Source: DATEOR01 sp046733475
GTDB taxonomy: Bacteria > Actinomycetota > Thermoleophilia > Gaiellales > Gaiellaceae
Direction: 5' to 3'
Length of the DNA stretch: 64,000 nt
NCBI GenBank assembly: GCA_046733475.1
Contig: JBKPPF010000015.1
Coordinates: forward strand, 1 to 64,000
The notes under the pieces were generated by a model. The model searched no databases. It worked only from the letters and a program-made list of their open reading frames with translations, and was not told the origin of the DNA. The position numbers and the translations under genes were made by a program. Numbering within the stretch: the stretch's first letter is position 1; every line of letters begins with the position of its first letter. Of this stretch, positions 56,523-64,000 are shown piece by piece.

Positions 56523-57142
56523 GCGCGCCCGCCTCGATCACCATCACGCCAGTCTTCGTTGCCGACCTTTCCGTCGAGGGCGAGCGAATGCCGGTCTACG
56601 TGCATGTCATCGACCATCCCGATGCGCGCGTGCTGGTCGACACCGGCATGACGGAGCTGCACCCGGCATTGGCCGACATGGATCCCCGCCTCCAGCCGCT
56701 GAGCGAGCAGGACGTCGATCTCGCCGGCATCGACATCGTCGTCAACACACACTTGCACGCCGACCACTGTGGCGGCAACCACCTCTTCGCCGGCAAGCCG
56801 ATCTATGTCCAGCGTCGGGAGCTCGACGATGCGCGCAGCGTGGACGACTACACCATTCGCGAGTGGGTCGAGGCGCCCGGCGTGCAGTACGTGCCGGTAG
56901 ACGGCGAGCACGAGCTGCTGCCCGGGCTCCGACTCGTGCCGGCGTCGGGCCACACACCCGGCATGCAGATGGTCGTCGTCGAGACTGGCGGGCGACCGGT
57001 CGTCGTCGGCGGCGACGTGGCGGTGTGGTTCGGCGAGTTCGACGAGCCGCCCACCGAAGGCCGGCAGCGGGTCCTTGCGCTCGACCCCGAGCTAGTCTGG
57101 CTTGCGCACGAGCACGAGCCGTGGCGACCCCGCCCCGGCTAA
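56519..57142 (+). CDS. Metallo-beta-lactamase fold hydrolase (N-acyl-homoserine-lactonase-like)
   Basis: Protein of 207 residues. Metal ligands: VVNTHLHADHCGGNHLF (HxHxDH), VPASGHTPGMQMVVVE (His), VVVGGDVAVWFGEF (Asp) and a final His in WLAHEHEPW. The entry VLVDTGMTELHPALADMDPR is that of the AHL-lactonase branch. The substrate is not known. No signal peptide is present. The gene lies among debris next to a tRNA remnant, so it may have been acquired horizontally. Confidence 0.85.
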   Translation: MSAPASITITPVFVADLSVEGERMPVYVHVIDHPDARVLVDTGMTELHPALADMDPRLQPLSEQDVDLAGIDIVVNTHLHADHCGGNHLFAGKPIYVQRRELDDARSVDDYTIREWVEAPGVQYVPVDGEHELLPGLRLVPASGHTPGMQMVVVETGGRPVVVGGDVAVWFGEFDEPPTEGRQRVLALDPELVWLAHEHEPWRPRPG

Positions 57143-57306
57143 GGCATCACGCCGGCCGCTCTAAGACATCGCCGTAGCGGGTACCTACGCGGCGAGGAGC
57201 TCCTCGCGCCTTGCTCGACGAGTTGCCGACGGTTCGCCTCGCGCTCCGGCTCGGGCTCATGCGCAGGTCGCCGGCTGCGCGTCCGTCCCTACGAGCCGTG
57301 GCCCTA

Positions 57307-58482
57307 CTACGACGCGGGCACCGCCCCGTCGCGGTTCGCGAAGACGTTGTCGAGCGCGGCACGCTGCCCGACCGCGAGCGCGCCCATCAGGACGGCCGCC
57401 TCCCCGAGGCTCGAGGTCTCGATCCGCGGCGGATACGGGAGCCAGTCGCCCAAGTGGCCGCGAACCGGCTCTAGGAGGAGGTCTCCGTTCGCCCCGATGC
57501 CACCGCCGAGGACGACGAGGCCGACGTCCGCCACCGCCGCGATCGGGGCGATGTGCAGCGCGATCCGCCGAGCCTCCTCCTGTACCACCGCCCGCCCCAG
57601 CGGATCGCCGCCGCGGGCGGCCGCGAACAGAGCGCGAACGTCGAAAGGCGGGACAACGCGTGTCTGCCCGTTGCCCTCGCGTGCGAGCTGAGCGGCGAGC
57701 TCCGCGATCGCAGGGGCCGAAGGATCGACCTCGTCCCCGAGGCCCAGTAGCGCGAAGTCGACCTCGCCGGCCGCACCGTGATGCCCGCGGTGCAACTCGC
57801 CCTCGAGCACGAGCCCGGCGCCCATGCCCGTCCCGACGGAGAGGAAGACGAAGTCCGCGACGCCACGCGCAACACCGGCCCAGCGCTCGCCGAGGGCCGC
57901 GAGGTTGATGTCGTTCTCGAGGGCGACCGGGAATCCCAGACGCTCATGCAGGTCTTCTGCGAGGGCCCGCCCCTCGAGCCCCTCGACGTTGGCGGCGAGC
58001 CTGAGCTTGCCGGTGCGCGCCTCCACGACTCCCGGGACGCCGACGACGGCCCCGTCAATGAGGTGGCCGTCGAGCCCGCTCGTCTCCACGAGAGAGTCGC
58101 GGAGCGCGGCAGCCGCGGTGAGCGCTTCGTCCACGTCGGCCGCGCGGAGCTCGACGTCCTGTCGTGCCCGCACATCCCCAATGAGGTCGCAGATGGCGCC
58201 GCGCAGGAAGCGCGCGCCGAGGTCGAGGCCGAGCACGAGCGCGGCCTCCGGCACCGATTCGAAGTAGACAGCGCCGTAACTCGGGCCCTGCGGCGCCGAG
58301 CGGGACTCGCGGACGAGCCCAGCCTCGAGGAGCGATTGCAGCGCCAGCGAGACCGTCGGCTTTGAGATTCCGGCACGCCTGGAGATCTCCGCCCGCGAGA
58401 TGGGCGCGCTGAGGCGTATCGTCTCGAGGACGGTGCGCTCGTTGAGTCGCCGAAGAAGCGGAGGGATGGCGCGATCGGGCAT
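57307..58482 (-). CDS. ROK family transcriptional regulator
   Basis: Protein of 391 residues. An N-terminal winged helix (AEISRRAGISKPTVSLALQS) is fused to a ROK sugar-kinase-like domain (ALVLGLDLGARFLRGAICDL, GAVVGVPGVVEARTGKL, ENDINLAALGERWAG, FLSVGTGMGAGLVL, VVLGGGIGANGDLL). The zinc-binding CxCGxxGCxE box of active ROK kinases is replaced by HRGHHGAAGEVD without any Cys, which fits a pure regulator. The ATG at 58482 gives MPDRAIPPLLRRLNERTVL, the usual start. It is divergent from the sugar ABC operon and is its likely repressor. Confidence 0.92.
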   Translation of the reverse strand: MPDRAIPPLLRRLNERTVLETIRLSAPISRAEISRRAGISKPTVSLALQSLLEAGLVRESRSAPQGPSYGAVYFESVPEAALVLGLDLGARFLRGAICDLIGDVRARQDVELRAADVDEALTAAAALRDSLVETSGLDGHLIDGAVVGVPGVVEARTGKLRLAANVEGLEGRALAEDLHERLGFPVALENDINLAALGERWAGVARGVADFVFLSVGTGMGAGLVLEGELHRGHHGAAGEVDFALLGLGDEVDPSAPAIAELAAQLAREGNGQTRVVPPFDVRALFAAARGGDPLGRAVVQEEARRIALHIAPIAAVADVGLVVLGGGIGANGDLLLEPVRGHLGDWLPYPPRIETSSLGEAAVLMGALAVGQRAALDNVFANRDGAVPAS

Positions 58483-58602
58483 CTCGTCAGAGACTCTAAC
58501 GCACAATCGCCTCGCTGCACGCTTGACAGCCTGGATAAGGCGTGCAAAAGTCACGTTTCGTAAAGTTCTCTAACTCCATCTCCCCGAGGAGGGCGTGGCG
58601 AA
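58483..58602. promoter_or_regulatory. Divergent control region between the ROK regulator and the sugar operon
   Basis: The region holds a repeated CTCTAAC (58494-58500 and 58568-58574), one copy near each gene. The second copy is part of AGTT-CTCT-AACT (58564-58575), an inverted half-site pair like those bound by ROK regulators. A wider inverted repeat TGCACGC/GCGTGCA (58516-58522, 58540-58546) frames a TTGACA (58523) whose downstream -10 is poor. GAGGAGGG before the ATG at 58603 is the ribosome-binding site of the binding-protein gene. Confidence 0.45.
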
Positions 58603-59922
58603 ATGAGACGCGTGGCGATCGCAGGACTGGTGCTCTTGGTGCTTTCGGCGAGCGTGGTCGCCGGCTGCGGCGGGTCGAGCGAGTCTTCGTCGGGCTCTGC
58701 GAATCTGGTCTACTGGACCGGCTTCACCGCCCGCGAGCTCGGTGTCATGAAGGACGTCGTCGCAGACTTCGAGAAGACGCACCCGGACATCCATGTCAAG
58801 GTCGTCGGCGGGATCTCCGACGACAAGATCGTCGCCGCGATCCGCGGCGGCAACGCGCCGGACGTGGCGCACTCCTTCGACGCGGGCGCCTACACAGGCG
58901 CGTACTGCTCGAACGGGGCCTGGATCGACCTCGCCGACTACATGAACCAGGACGGTCTGAGCGACGAGATATTCCCGGAGGTGCCGCGCGAGTATTCCCA
59001 GTTCGAGGGCACCCGCTGCGCGCTCCCCATGCTCGCGGACGTCTACGGCCTCTACTACAACAAGGACCTCCTCGCGAAGGCCGGCATCGACAGCCCGCCG
59101 CAGACCGTGTCGCAGCTCATGGACGACGCGAAGAAGCTCACGGAGCGGAATCCCGACGGGTCGCTCAAGGTCGTCGGCCTCGATCCCTTCGACGGCTTCT
59201 ACGAAAACGTCGCCGCGCACTGGGCGCCGCAGTGGGGCGTCGACTGGGTCGACGAGTCGGGCAAGTCCAACCTGGCCGCCCAGCCCGGGTGGGCGGACAT
59301 GCTTCGTTGGCAGAAGGAGCTCATCGACTGGTACGGCTATGACAACCTCGTCCGCTGGCAAGCAAGCGCCGGCGACGAGTTCTCGGCGCAGAACGCCTTC
59401 GAGCGCGGCAAGCTCGCCATGAACCTCGACGGTGAATGGCGCGTCGCATTCGTCCAGGCCGAGCACCCGGAGCTCAACTTCGGGACCGCACCCCTCCCCG
59501 TCGACGACGCCCAGCCTGACCTCTATGGGTCGGGCTACACGAGCGGGAGCATCATCGGCATCCCGAAGACCTCCGGACACAAGGACGAGGCGTGGCAGCT
59601 CCTCAAATACCTGGCGACGGACACGGGCGCGCTCGTAAAGATGACGAATGGCATCCGCAACGTGCCAACGACCACGGATGCGCTCGAGTCACCCGACGTG
59701 AAGCCGGACGAGGCGTTCAATGTCTTCCTCGACATCTTCGGGAACCCGAACACGAGGACGACGCCGATCACCCTCGTCGGCAGCGCGAACCAGGACCTCG
59801 TCGACGCCTTCGTGACGAAGTACCAGGCCGGGAAGGTCGACGACCTCGAGGCGGGGCTCGCCGACCTCGACCAGCAGATCGACGCCCAGCTCGAAGCAGC
59901 AGGCGGCGCGCAGGTGCCGTGA
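58603..59922 (+). CDS. ABC sugar transporter, substrate-binding lipoprotein
   Basis: Extracellular solute-binding protein of 439 residues (family 1, maltose/chitobiose type). The signal peptide ends in a lipobox VVAGC with the acylated Cys at 22, followed by a Ser/Gly linker. The fold is typical: LVYWTGFTARELGVMKDVVA, GGNAPDVAHSFDAG, MLADVYGLYYNKDLLAKAGI and FERGKLAMNLDGEWRVAF. It would be anchored outside and hand a sugar to the two permeases that follow. The sugar is unknown; the GH4 and BadF kinase genes suggest a disaccharide or amino sugar. Confidence 0.93.
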   Translation: MRRVAIAGLVLLVLSASVVAGCGGSSESSSGSANLVYWTGFTARELGVMKDVVADFEKTHPDIHVKVVGGISDDKIVAAIRGGNAPDVAHSFDAGAYTGAYCSNGAWIDLADYMNQDGLSDEIFPEVPREYSQFEGTRCALPMLADVYGLYYNKDLLAKAGIDSPPQTVSQLMDDAKKLTERNPDGSLKVVGLDPFDGFYENVAAHWAPQWGVDWVDESGKSNLAAQPGWADMLRWQKELIDWYGYDNLVRWQASAGDEFSAQNAFERGKLAMNLDGEWRVAFVQAEHPELNFGTAPLPVDDAQPDLYGSGYTSGSIIGIPKTSGHKDEAWQLLKYLATDTGALVKMTNGIRNVPTTTDALESPDVKPDEAFNVFLDIFGNPNTRTTPITLVGSANQDLVDAFVTKYQAGKVDDLEAGLADLDQQIDAQLEAAGGAQVP

Positions 59923-59923
59923 G

Positions 59924-60928
59924 GTGAGCCGGGCCGCCCAGGCCAAGCCTCTCCCTGTCGCCCCGCCGCTCGACCGGCGCTCAGCGCGCCGGCGGGCGGC
60001 CTGGCGCCGCCGCGGCCAGGTGCTGGCCTTCATGAGCCCGTGGCTCCTCGGCTTCACCATCTTCTTCGGCTACCCGCTGGTCATGACCGCGTACTACTCG
60101 TTCACCCATTACGACCTGCTCTCGGCGCCGAAGTGGGTCGGCCTCGCCAATTACAAGTACCTCTTCACCGGCGACCAGCGGATTTGGCCGGCGGTCTCGA
60201 ACACGCTCTGGATAATCGCCGTGGCGGTGCCGCTGAACGCCATCTTCGCCTTCGGCGTCGCGCTGATGCTCTCGCGCGCGCGTCGCGGGATCGGGTTCTT
60301 CCGCACAGTTTTCTATCTGCCCGCGCTCGTGCCTCCGGTCGCAGCGACCCTCGGCTTCGTCTACCTGTTGAACCCGGGCACGGGCCCGGTCAACAACTTC
60401 CTCCGCCATCTCGGGCTCCCTGACCCGCTCTGGTTCGACTCCCCGACTTGGTCGAAGCCGTCGCTCGTTTTGCTAGGCCTCTGGGGCGTCGGCAACCTGA
60501 TGATCATCTTCCTCGCGGCGGTCATCGACGTGCCGCGGCATCTGTACGAGTCGGCTGAGCTCGACGGCGCGGGGGCCTGGCAGAGCATGCGTTGGGTCAC
60601 CCTCCCGACGATCAGCCCGGTGATCCTCTTTGCAGTCGTCATCGGAGTCATCGAAGGACTGCAGTACTTCACGCAGGCCTACGTCGCGAGCACCATTGCC
60701 GCTGGTTCGGCCGCGTCTGCGACGGAGGGTGCCAACTCCCTCGGCTATCCGCTCGACTCGACTCTGTTCTATCCCGTGCTGCTCTACCAGCAGGGCTTCC
60801 GCTACTTCAACATGGGCTACGCCTCGGCGATGGCGATGCTCCTGCTCGCGGTCGCATTCGCCGTCACCGTCATCATCGTCCGCAACTCGCGCCGTTGGGT
60901 GCACTATCAGGCGCCGGCCATCCGGTGA
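59924..60928 (+). CDS. ABC sugar transporter permease (MalF-like)
   Basis: Inner-membrane protein of 334 residues with six transmembrane helices, beginning FMSPWLLGFTIFFGYPLVMT. The EAA loop that docks the ATPase is LDGAGAWQSMRWVTLP. A longer loop with substrate-side sequence (TIAAGSAASATEGANSLGYP) precedes the last helices. The GTG is the only start that follows the binding-protein stop without overlap (1 bp). No ATPase gene is present, so a shared MsmK-type ATPase elsewhere is expected. Confidence 0.93.
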   Translation: MSRAAQAKPLPVAPPLDRRSARRRAAWRRRGQVLAFMSPWLLGFTIFFGYPLVMTAYYSFTHYDLLSAPKWVGLANYKYLFTGDQRIWPAVSNTLWIIAVAVPLNAIFAFGVALMLSRARRGIGFFRTVFYLPALVPPVAATLGFVYLLNPGTGPVNNFLRHLGLPDPLWFDSPTWSKPSLVLLGLWGVGNLMIIFLAAVIDVPRHLYESAELDGAGAWQSMRWVTLPTISPVILFAVVIGVIEGLQYFTQAYVASTIAAGSAASATEGANSLGYPLDSTLFYPVLLYQQGFRYFNMGYASAMAMLLLAVAFAVTVIIVRNSRRWVHYQAPAIR

Positions 60929-61815
60929 CGAGCGCGACCGCACCGGCCCAGTCGCCCGCCCTCGTGCGACGCAAGCCCCCTGCACACGTCCGCCGCCGGC
61001 GCTTACTCGTCGCGGTCGCCGACCACAGCCTCCTCATCGTCGCCGCGCTCGTCTTCCTCGCTCCGTTCGTCTTCATTGTTCTGACCGCGTTCATGACGAA
61101 CGAGCAGGCGCTCTCGCCCGATCTCTGGCCACATCCGTTCCGCTTCCAGAACTTCGCCGATGTCTTCAACGAGGCACCCCTCTGGCGCTACGCGTTGAAT
61201 TCCCTCATCTACGGCGGCCTTGCGACGCTCTTCCTCCTCGCGTCGAGCATCCCGGTCGCCTATGCGCTCGCGAAGCTGCGGTGGCGGGGTCGCGAGGCCG
61301 CATTCCTGGTCGTTCTCGTCGCCATGTTGCTCCCACCGCAGGTGACGGTGATTCCCGTCTACGTCATGTGGGCGAAGCTCCATCTCGTCGGGAGCCTCTG
61401 GCCGCTCATCCTGCCGAACCTGCTCGGCGACGCCTTCTCGATCTTCCTCCTGCGGCAGTTCTTCCTCACGATCCCGGACGAGTACCTCGACGCCGCGCGC
61501 GTGGACGGCTGCGGAGAGTTCCGCATCCTGACGACGGTTGTCCTGCGGCTCACCAAGCCGGCGATCGCGGCGGTCGCGCTGTTCTCATTTCTCTTCTGCT
61601 TCAACGACTTCTTCGGGCCCCTCCTGTACACCGGCGAGAGCCCTGACAACTGGACGCTCTCGGTCGGCCTCGCCCAGTTCCGCACGATTCACCAGGTGCA
61701 ATGGAACCTGACGATGGCGGCAACGCTCATCGTCATCGCGCCGGTCGTCCTCCTCTTTTTCTTCGCGCAGCGGGCCTTCGTCGAGGGCGTGACGCTGACG
61801 GGGGTGAAGGGATGA
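60925..61815 (+). CDS. ABC sugar transporter permease (MalG-like)
   Basis: Inner-membrane protein of 296 residues. Helices such as LLIVAALVFLAPFVFIVLTA and AAFLVVLVAMLLPPQVTVIP are evident. The EAA loop is DAARVDGCGEFRILTTVVLR, and the family end QRAFVEGVTLTGVKG is present. The GTG at 60925 overlaps the first permease stop by 4 bp, and the stop overlaps the GH4 start by 4 bp, so the operon is tightly coupled. Confidence 0.93.
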   Translation: MTSATAPAQSPALVRRKPPAHVRRRRLLVAVADHSLLIVAALVFLAPFVFIVLTAFMTNEQALSPDLWPHPFRFQNFADVFNEAPLWRYALNSLIYGGLATLFLLASSIPVAYALAKLRWRGREAAFLVVLVAMLLPPQVTVIPVYVMWAKLHLVGSLWPLILPNLLGDAFSIFLLRQFFLTIPDEYLDAARVDGCGEFRILTTVVLRLTKPAIAAVALFSFLFCFNDFFGPLLYTGESPDNWTLSVGLAQFRTIHQVQWNLTMAATLIVIAPVVLLFFFAQRAFVEGVTLTGVKG

Positions 61816-63077
61816 AGATCGCAGTCATCGGCGGCGGCTCCACTTACACCCCCGAGCTCGTCAGCGGGCTCGCCCGCGAGCGCGAACGGCTTCCCGTGCG
61901 CGAGCTCGTCCTGCAGGACATCGACGCTGATCGCCGGGAGGTCGTGGGCGGCCTCGCCGCGCGCATGCTCGAGCGGGACGGCTTCGAGGGAGAGCTCGTC
62001 CTCACCGACGACCTCGATCGCGCCGTCGACGGGGCAGACTTCGTCCTCGTCCAGATCCGGGTCGGCGGCCAAGAGGCGCGCCTTTCGGACGAGACGGTGC
62101 CTCTGGCCTGCGGCTGCATCGGACAGGAGACGACGGGCGCCGGCGGATTCGCCAAGGCGATGCGGACGGTCCCCATCGTTCTCGACATCGCGGAGCGCGT
62201 GAGTGAGCTCGCTGCGGATGACGCCTGGATCATCGACTTCACCAACCCGGTCGGAATCGTGACGCGCGCTCTGCTGGACGCGGGTCATCGGGCCGTCGGG
62301 CTGTGCAACGTCGCGATCGGCTTCCAGCGGAGGTTCGCCGGACTCCTCGGCGTCGAGCCGGACCGGGTTCTCGTCGACCAGGTGGGGCTCAACCACCTCA
62401 CGTGGGTGCGGGCGGTCCGCGTCGAGGGCGACGACGTCCTGCCCGAGGTCCTCGCCGAGCACGGCGAAACGCTCGCCGCCGAGGCCGGCCTTGCCCCCGA
62501 GCTCGTCGCCGAGCTCGGGGTCGTGCCCTCCTACTACCTGCATTACTTCTACGAGCACGACGCCGTTCTCGCGGAGCAGCTCGAAGGAACGCCTCGCGCG
62601 AAGACGGTGATGGAGATCGAACGCGGGCTGCTCGAGCTCTACCGAGATCCGACGCTCAACGAGAAGCCGGCTCTCCTCGAGCAGCGCGGAGGGGCGTATT
62701 ACAGCGAGGCTGCGACCGGCCTTGCGGCCTCCCTCGCCGCCGGCTCCGGCGAGACGCACGTCGTCGACCTCCGTAATGGAGGGACGCTCGCCGGCCTTGC
62801 CGACGACGACGCTGTGGAAGTACCGGCACGGGTGGAGCGCGGGGGTCCCGTCCCGCTCGCCCAGGCCCCGTTCGCGCCGGAGCTCCTCGGCCTCGCCCAG
62901 CACGTAGCCGCCTACGAGCGCCTGACAGCAGAGGCGGCGGTCACCCGCGACCTCGAGACCGCGCGTAAGGCGCTCCTCGCCCATCCGCTCATCGGCCAGT
63001 GGGGCCTGAGCGTTGGCCTGCTGGAGCGGCTGATCGCAGCGGGCCACCTCCCGACCCTCGTGGAGACCGCGGCGTGA
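61812..63077 (+). CDS. Glycoside hydrolase family 4 enzyme (6-phospho-beta-glucosidase type)
   Basis: NAD- and Mn-dependent glycosidase of 421 residues. The NAD motif is KIAVIGGGSTYTPELVSGL. Metal and catalytic region: the IDFTNPVGIVTRALLD block, Cys in GLCNVAIGFQRRF and His in VDQVGLNHLTWV. GQETTGAGGFAKAMRTVP is the phosphosugar-family block. GH4 normally acts on 6-phospho-disaccharides made by PTS, yet here the transporter is ABC and a kinase gene follows, so phosphorylation may happen inside the cell. It is overlapped by the neighbours on both sides. Confidence 0.9.
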   Translation: MKIAVIGGGSTYTPELVSGLARERERLPVRELVLQDIDADRREVVGGLAARMLERDGFEGELVLTDDLDRAVDGADFVLVQIRVGGQEARLSDETVPLACGCIGQETTGAGGFAKAMRTVPIVLDIAERVSELAADDAWIIDFTNPVGIVTRALLDAGHRAVGLCNVAIGFQRRFAGLLGVEPDRVLVDQVGLNHLTWVRAVRVEGDDVLPEVLAEHGETLAAEAGLAPELVAELGVVPSYYLHYFYEHDAVLAEQLEGTPRAKTVMEIERGLLELYRDPTLNEKPALLEQRGGAYYSEAATGLAASLAAGSGETHVVDLRNGGTLAGLADDDAVEVPARVERGGPVPLAQAPFAPELLGLAQHVAAYERLTAEAAVTRDLETARKALLAHPLIGQWGLSVGLLERLIAAGHLPTLVETAA

Positions 63078-64000
63078 AGAACGCGCTCGCAGTCGACGGT
63101 GGCAACTCGAAGACGGACGTCGCGGTCGTCTCGGCCGAGGGCGACGTGCTCGGCTTTGCGCGCGGCCCCGCGAGCTCGCCCCACCACATCGGCGTCCAGG
63201 GCACGGTGGAAATCGTCGCGGAGCTGATCGAAGAGGCGCTCGGCCGGCCGCCTCAAGGGCGGGTCGCGGACGTCGCCGCACTCCTCATGGCGGGGGTCGA
63301 CTTCCCGGCCGAGGAGGACGAGGTCCGCGCCGCCGTCGCGGCACGCGGCTGGGCGGATGAGATCTTCGTCGGGAACGACACCTTCGCGGTCCTCCGCGCA
63401 GGGACGGAGCGCGGCTGGGGCGTCGCCGTCGTGTGCGGCGCGGGAATCAACTGCGTCGGCGTGGCGCCCGACGGCCGGCATGCCCGCTTCCCCGCGCTCG
63501 GCGCGACCACGGGCGACTGGGGAGGCGGTTTCGACGTCGGCCTCGCAGCCACCTCAGCCGCTGCGCGAAGCGAGGACGGGCGCGGTCCTACCACGTCGCT
63601 CGAACGCCTCGTCCCGGCCCACTTCGGGGTCGACACGCCACTCGAACTGGCAGAGGAGATCCACCGCGGCGCCATCTCGATGAGCCGCCTCGAGGAGCTT
63701 CCCCCAGTCGTCTTCGCTGCGGCTGCCGACGATGCGGTCGCCGCGCAGATCGTCGACCGACTCGCCTCGGAGGTCGTGGCTCTCTCCCGGGTCGCGCTCA
63801 AGCGCCTCGACCTCACCGAGCAGCCGGTCGAGCTCCTTCTCGGCGGCGGGCTCTTGCAGGCCGGGGACGGACGGCTCCTCGACCGCATCGAGGCTGGAAT
63901 GCGCGAGGTCGGAACCGAGATCACGGTGCGCCGCTCGTCCTCCCCACCGATCGTGGGTGCCGTTCTTCTTGCCCTCGACGCCATCGGCGCCCCGCCGGAA
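63074..64000 (+). CDS. BadF/BadG family sugar kinase, N-acetylglucosamine-kinase-like (cut by right edge)
   Basis: ASKHA-type kinase; 309 codons are visible without a stop. The phosphate-1 motif is ALAVDGGNSKTDVAVVSA, and the adenosine/phosphate-2 region is VAVVCGAGINCVGVAPDG, then GATTGDWGGGFDVGL. The C-terminal LLLGGGLLQAG and PPIVGAVLLAL follow. Homologues phosphorylate N-acetylglucosamine or other hexoses with ATP. The GTG overlaps the GH4 stop by 4 bp, so the two enzymes are made together and probably act in sequence. Confidence 0.88.
   Translation, partial: MKNALAVDGGNSKTDVAVVSAEGDVLGFARGPASSPHHIGVQGTVEIVAELIEEALGRPPQGRVADVAALLMAGVDFPAEEDEVRAAVAARGWADEIFVGNDTFAVLRAGTERGWGVAVVCGAGINCVGVAPDGRHARFPALGATTGDWGGGFDVGLAATSAAARSEDGRGPTTSLERLVPAHFGVDTPLELAEEIHRGAISMSRLEELPPVVFAAAADDAVAAQIVDRLASEVVALSRVALKRLDLTEQPVELLLGGGLLQAGDGRLLDRIEAGMREVGTEITVRRSSSPPIVGAVLLALDAIGAPPE

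Noticed and set aside
57192..57207. 16-bp perfect palindrome GCGAGGAGCTCCTCGC between the lactonase and ROK genes
   Set aside because: No T-tract, no promoter nearby and high GC make a chance palindrome likely; no function can be supported.
58523..58528. TTGACA in the ROK/ABC intergenic region as a clear promoter
   Set aside because: With 17-bp spacing the -10 would be AAAAGT, a poor match. I report only the region, not a defined promoter.
1..64000. CRISPR arrays, insertion sequences, prophage or a defence system
   Set aside because: No regular spacer-repeat series, transposase or integrase motifs, or recognised defence genes were found. The HerA-like gene has no nuclease partner and is in a housekeeping operon.

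Overview
The window is 64 kb of very GC-rich bacterial chromosome with dense, mostly overlapping operons. The gene order mihF-gmk-rpoZ-coaBC, an IHF of the actinobacterial type, a PyrR-led pyrimidine operon and Cys-containing class II amidotransferase/HerA neighbours all point to Actinomycetota. The mix of families looks to me most like Thermoleophilia (Gaiellales/Solirubrobacterales), but that placement is inference. No transposase, phage module, CRISPR array or rRNA was seen. The content is core metabolism and information processing, plus an unusually large number of decayed genes.

Layout. 1-2.9 kb: rimP-nusA-rnpM-infB (minus; infB runs off the left edge) behind a leader hairpin. 2.9-5.8 kb: gene-poor stretch with a possible structured RNA, an exported Thr-rich protein, a strong terminator, a CysQ-like phosphatase and a truncated dtd. 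5.8-13.7 kb (minus): mihF-gmk-rpoZ-coaBC, then MoxR ATPase/DUF58/transglutaminase, a sugar nucleotidyltransferase and a TPR protein. 13.8-22.3 kb (minus): pyrR-pyrB-pyrC-carA-carB-pyrK-pyrD behind a recognisable PyrR-binding leader RNA whose 3' arm is the pyrR Shine-Dalgarno. 22.3-24.7 kb: methyltransferase, DUF2007 and RNase Z genes and a ruined HD-GYP gene. 24.7-29.8 kb (minus): dipeptide epimerase, DUF1611 (DgcN-like), two tandem M29 aminopeptidases, a small phosphodiesterase and a LysM protein; together these look like a peptide or D-amino-acid salvage operon.

29.8-40.2 kb: tRNA-Arg(CCG), a broken exported-protein gene, a DUF11-like secreted protein, a large cyclase-ATPase-TPR regulator, CorA, HIT hydrolase, phosphomannomutase, a broken secreted-peptidase gene, a thioesterase, a GAF/fRMsr-like protein and a DUF4396 membrane protein. 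40.2-45.8 kb (minus): remains of GGDEF and HD-GYP genes, then recJ-rel-coiled-coil protein. 45.8-55.1 kb: two small plus genes, then a long minus run HerA ATPase, class II amidotransferase, pdxS, FAD oxidoreductase, pdxT, yebC, a small protein, ruvC, ruvA, ruvB. 55.1-57.3 kb: debris zone with a frameshifted ZIP transporter, a small secreted protein, a 3' tRNA fragment and a lactonase-like hydrolase. 57.3-64 kb: divergent ROK regulator and a sugar operon (lipoprotein binding protein, two permeases, GH4 glycosidase, BadF-type kinase cut by the right edge).

The points I find most worth checking are: three genes at tight operon junctions that have no ATG/GTG/TTG before their conserved domains and seem to start at CTG; the PyrR leader; the epimerase/DUF1611/M29 cluster; the FAD oxidoreductase lodged between pdxS and pdxT; and the clustered decay of c-di-GMP genes.
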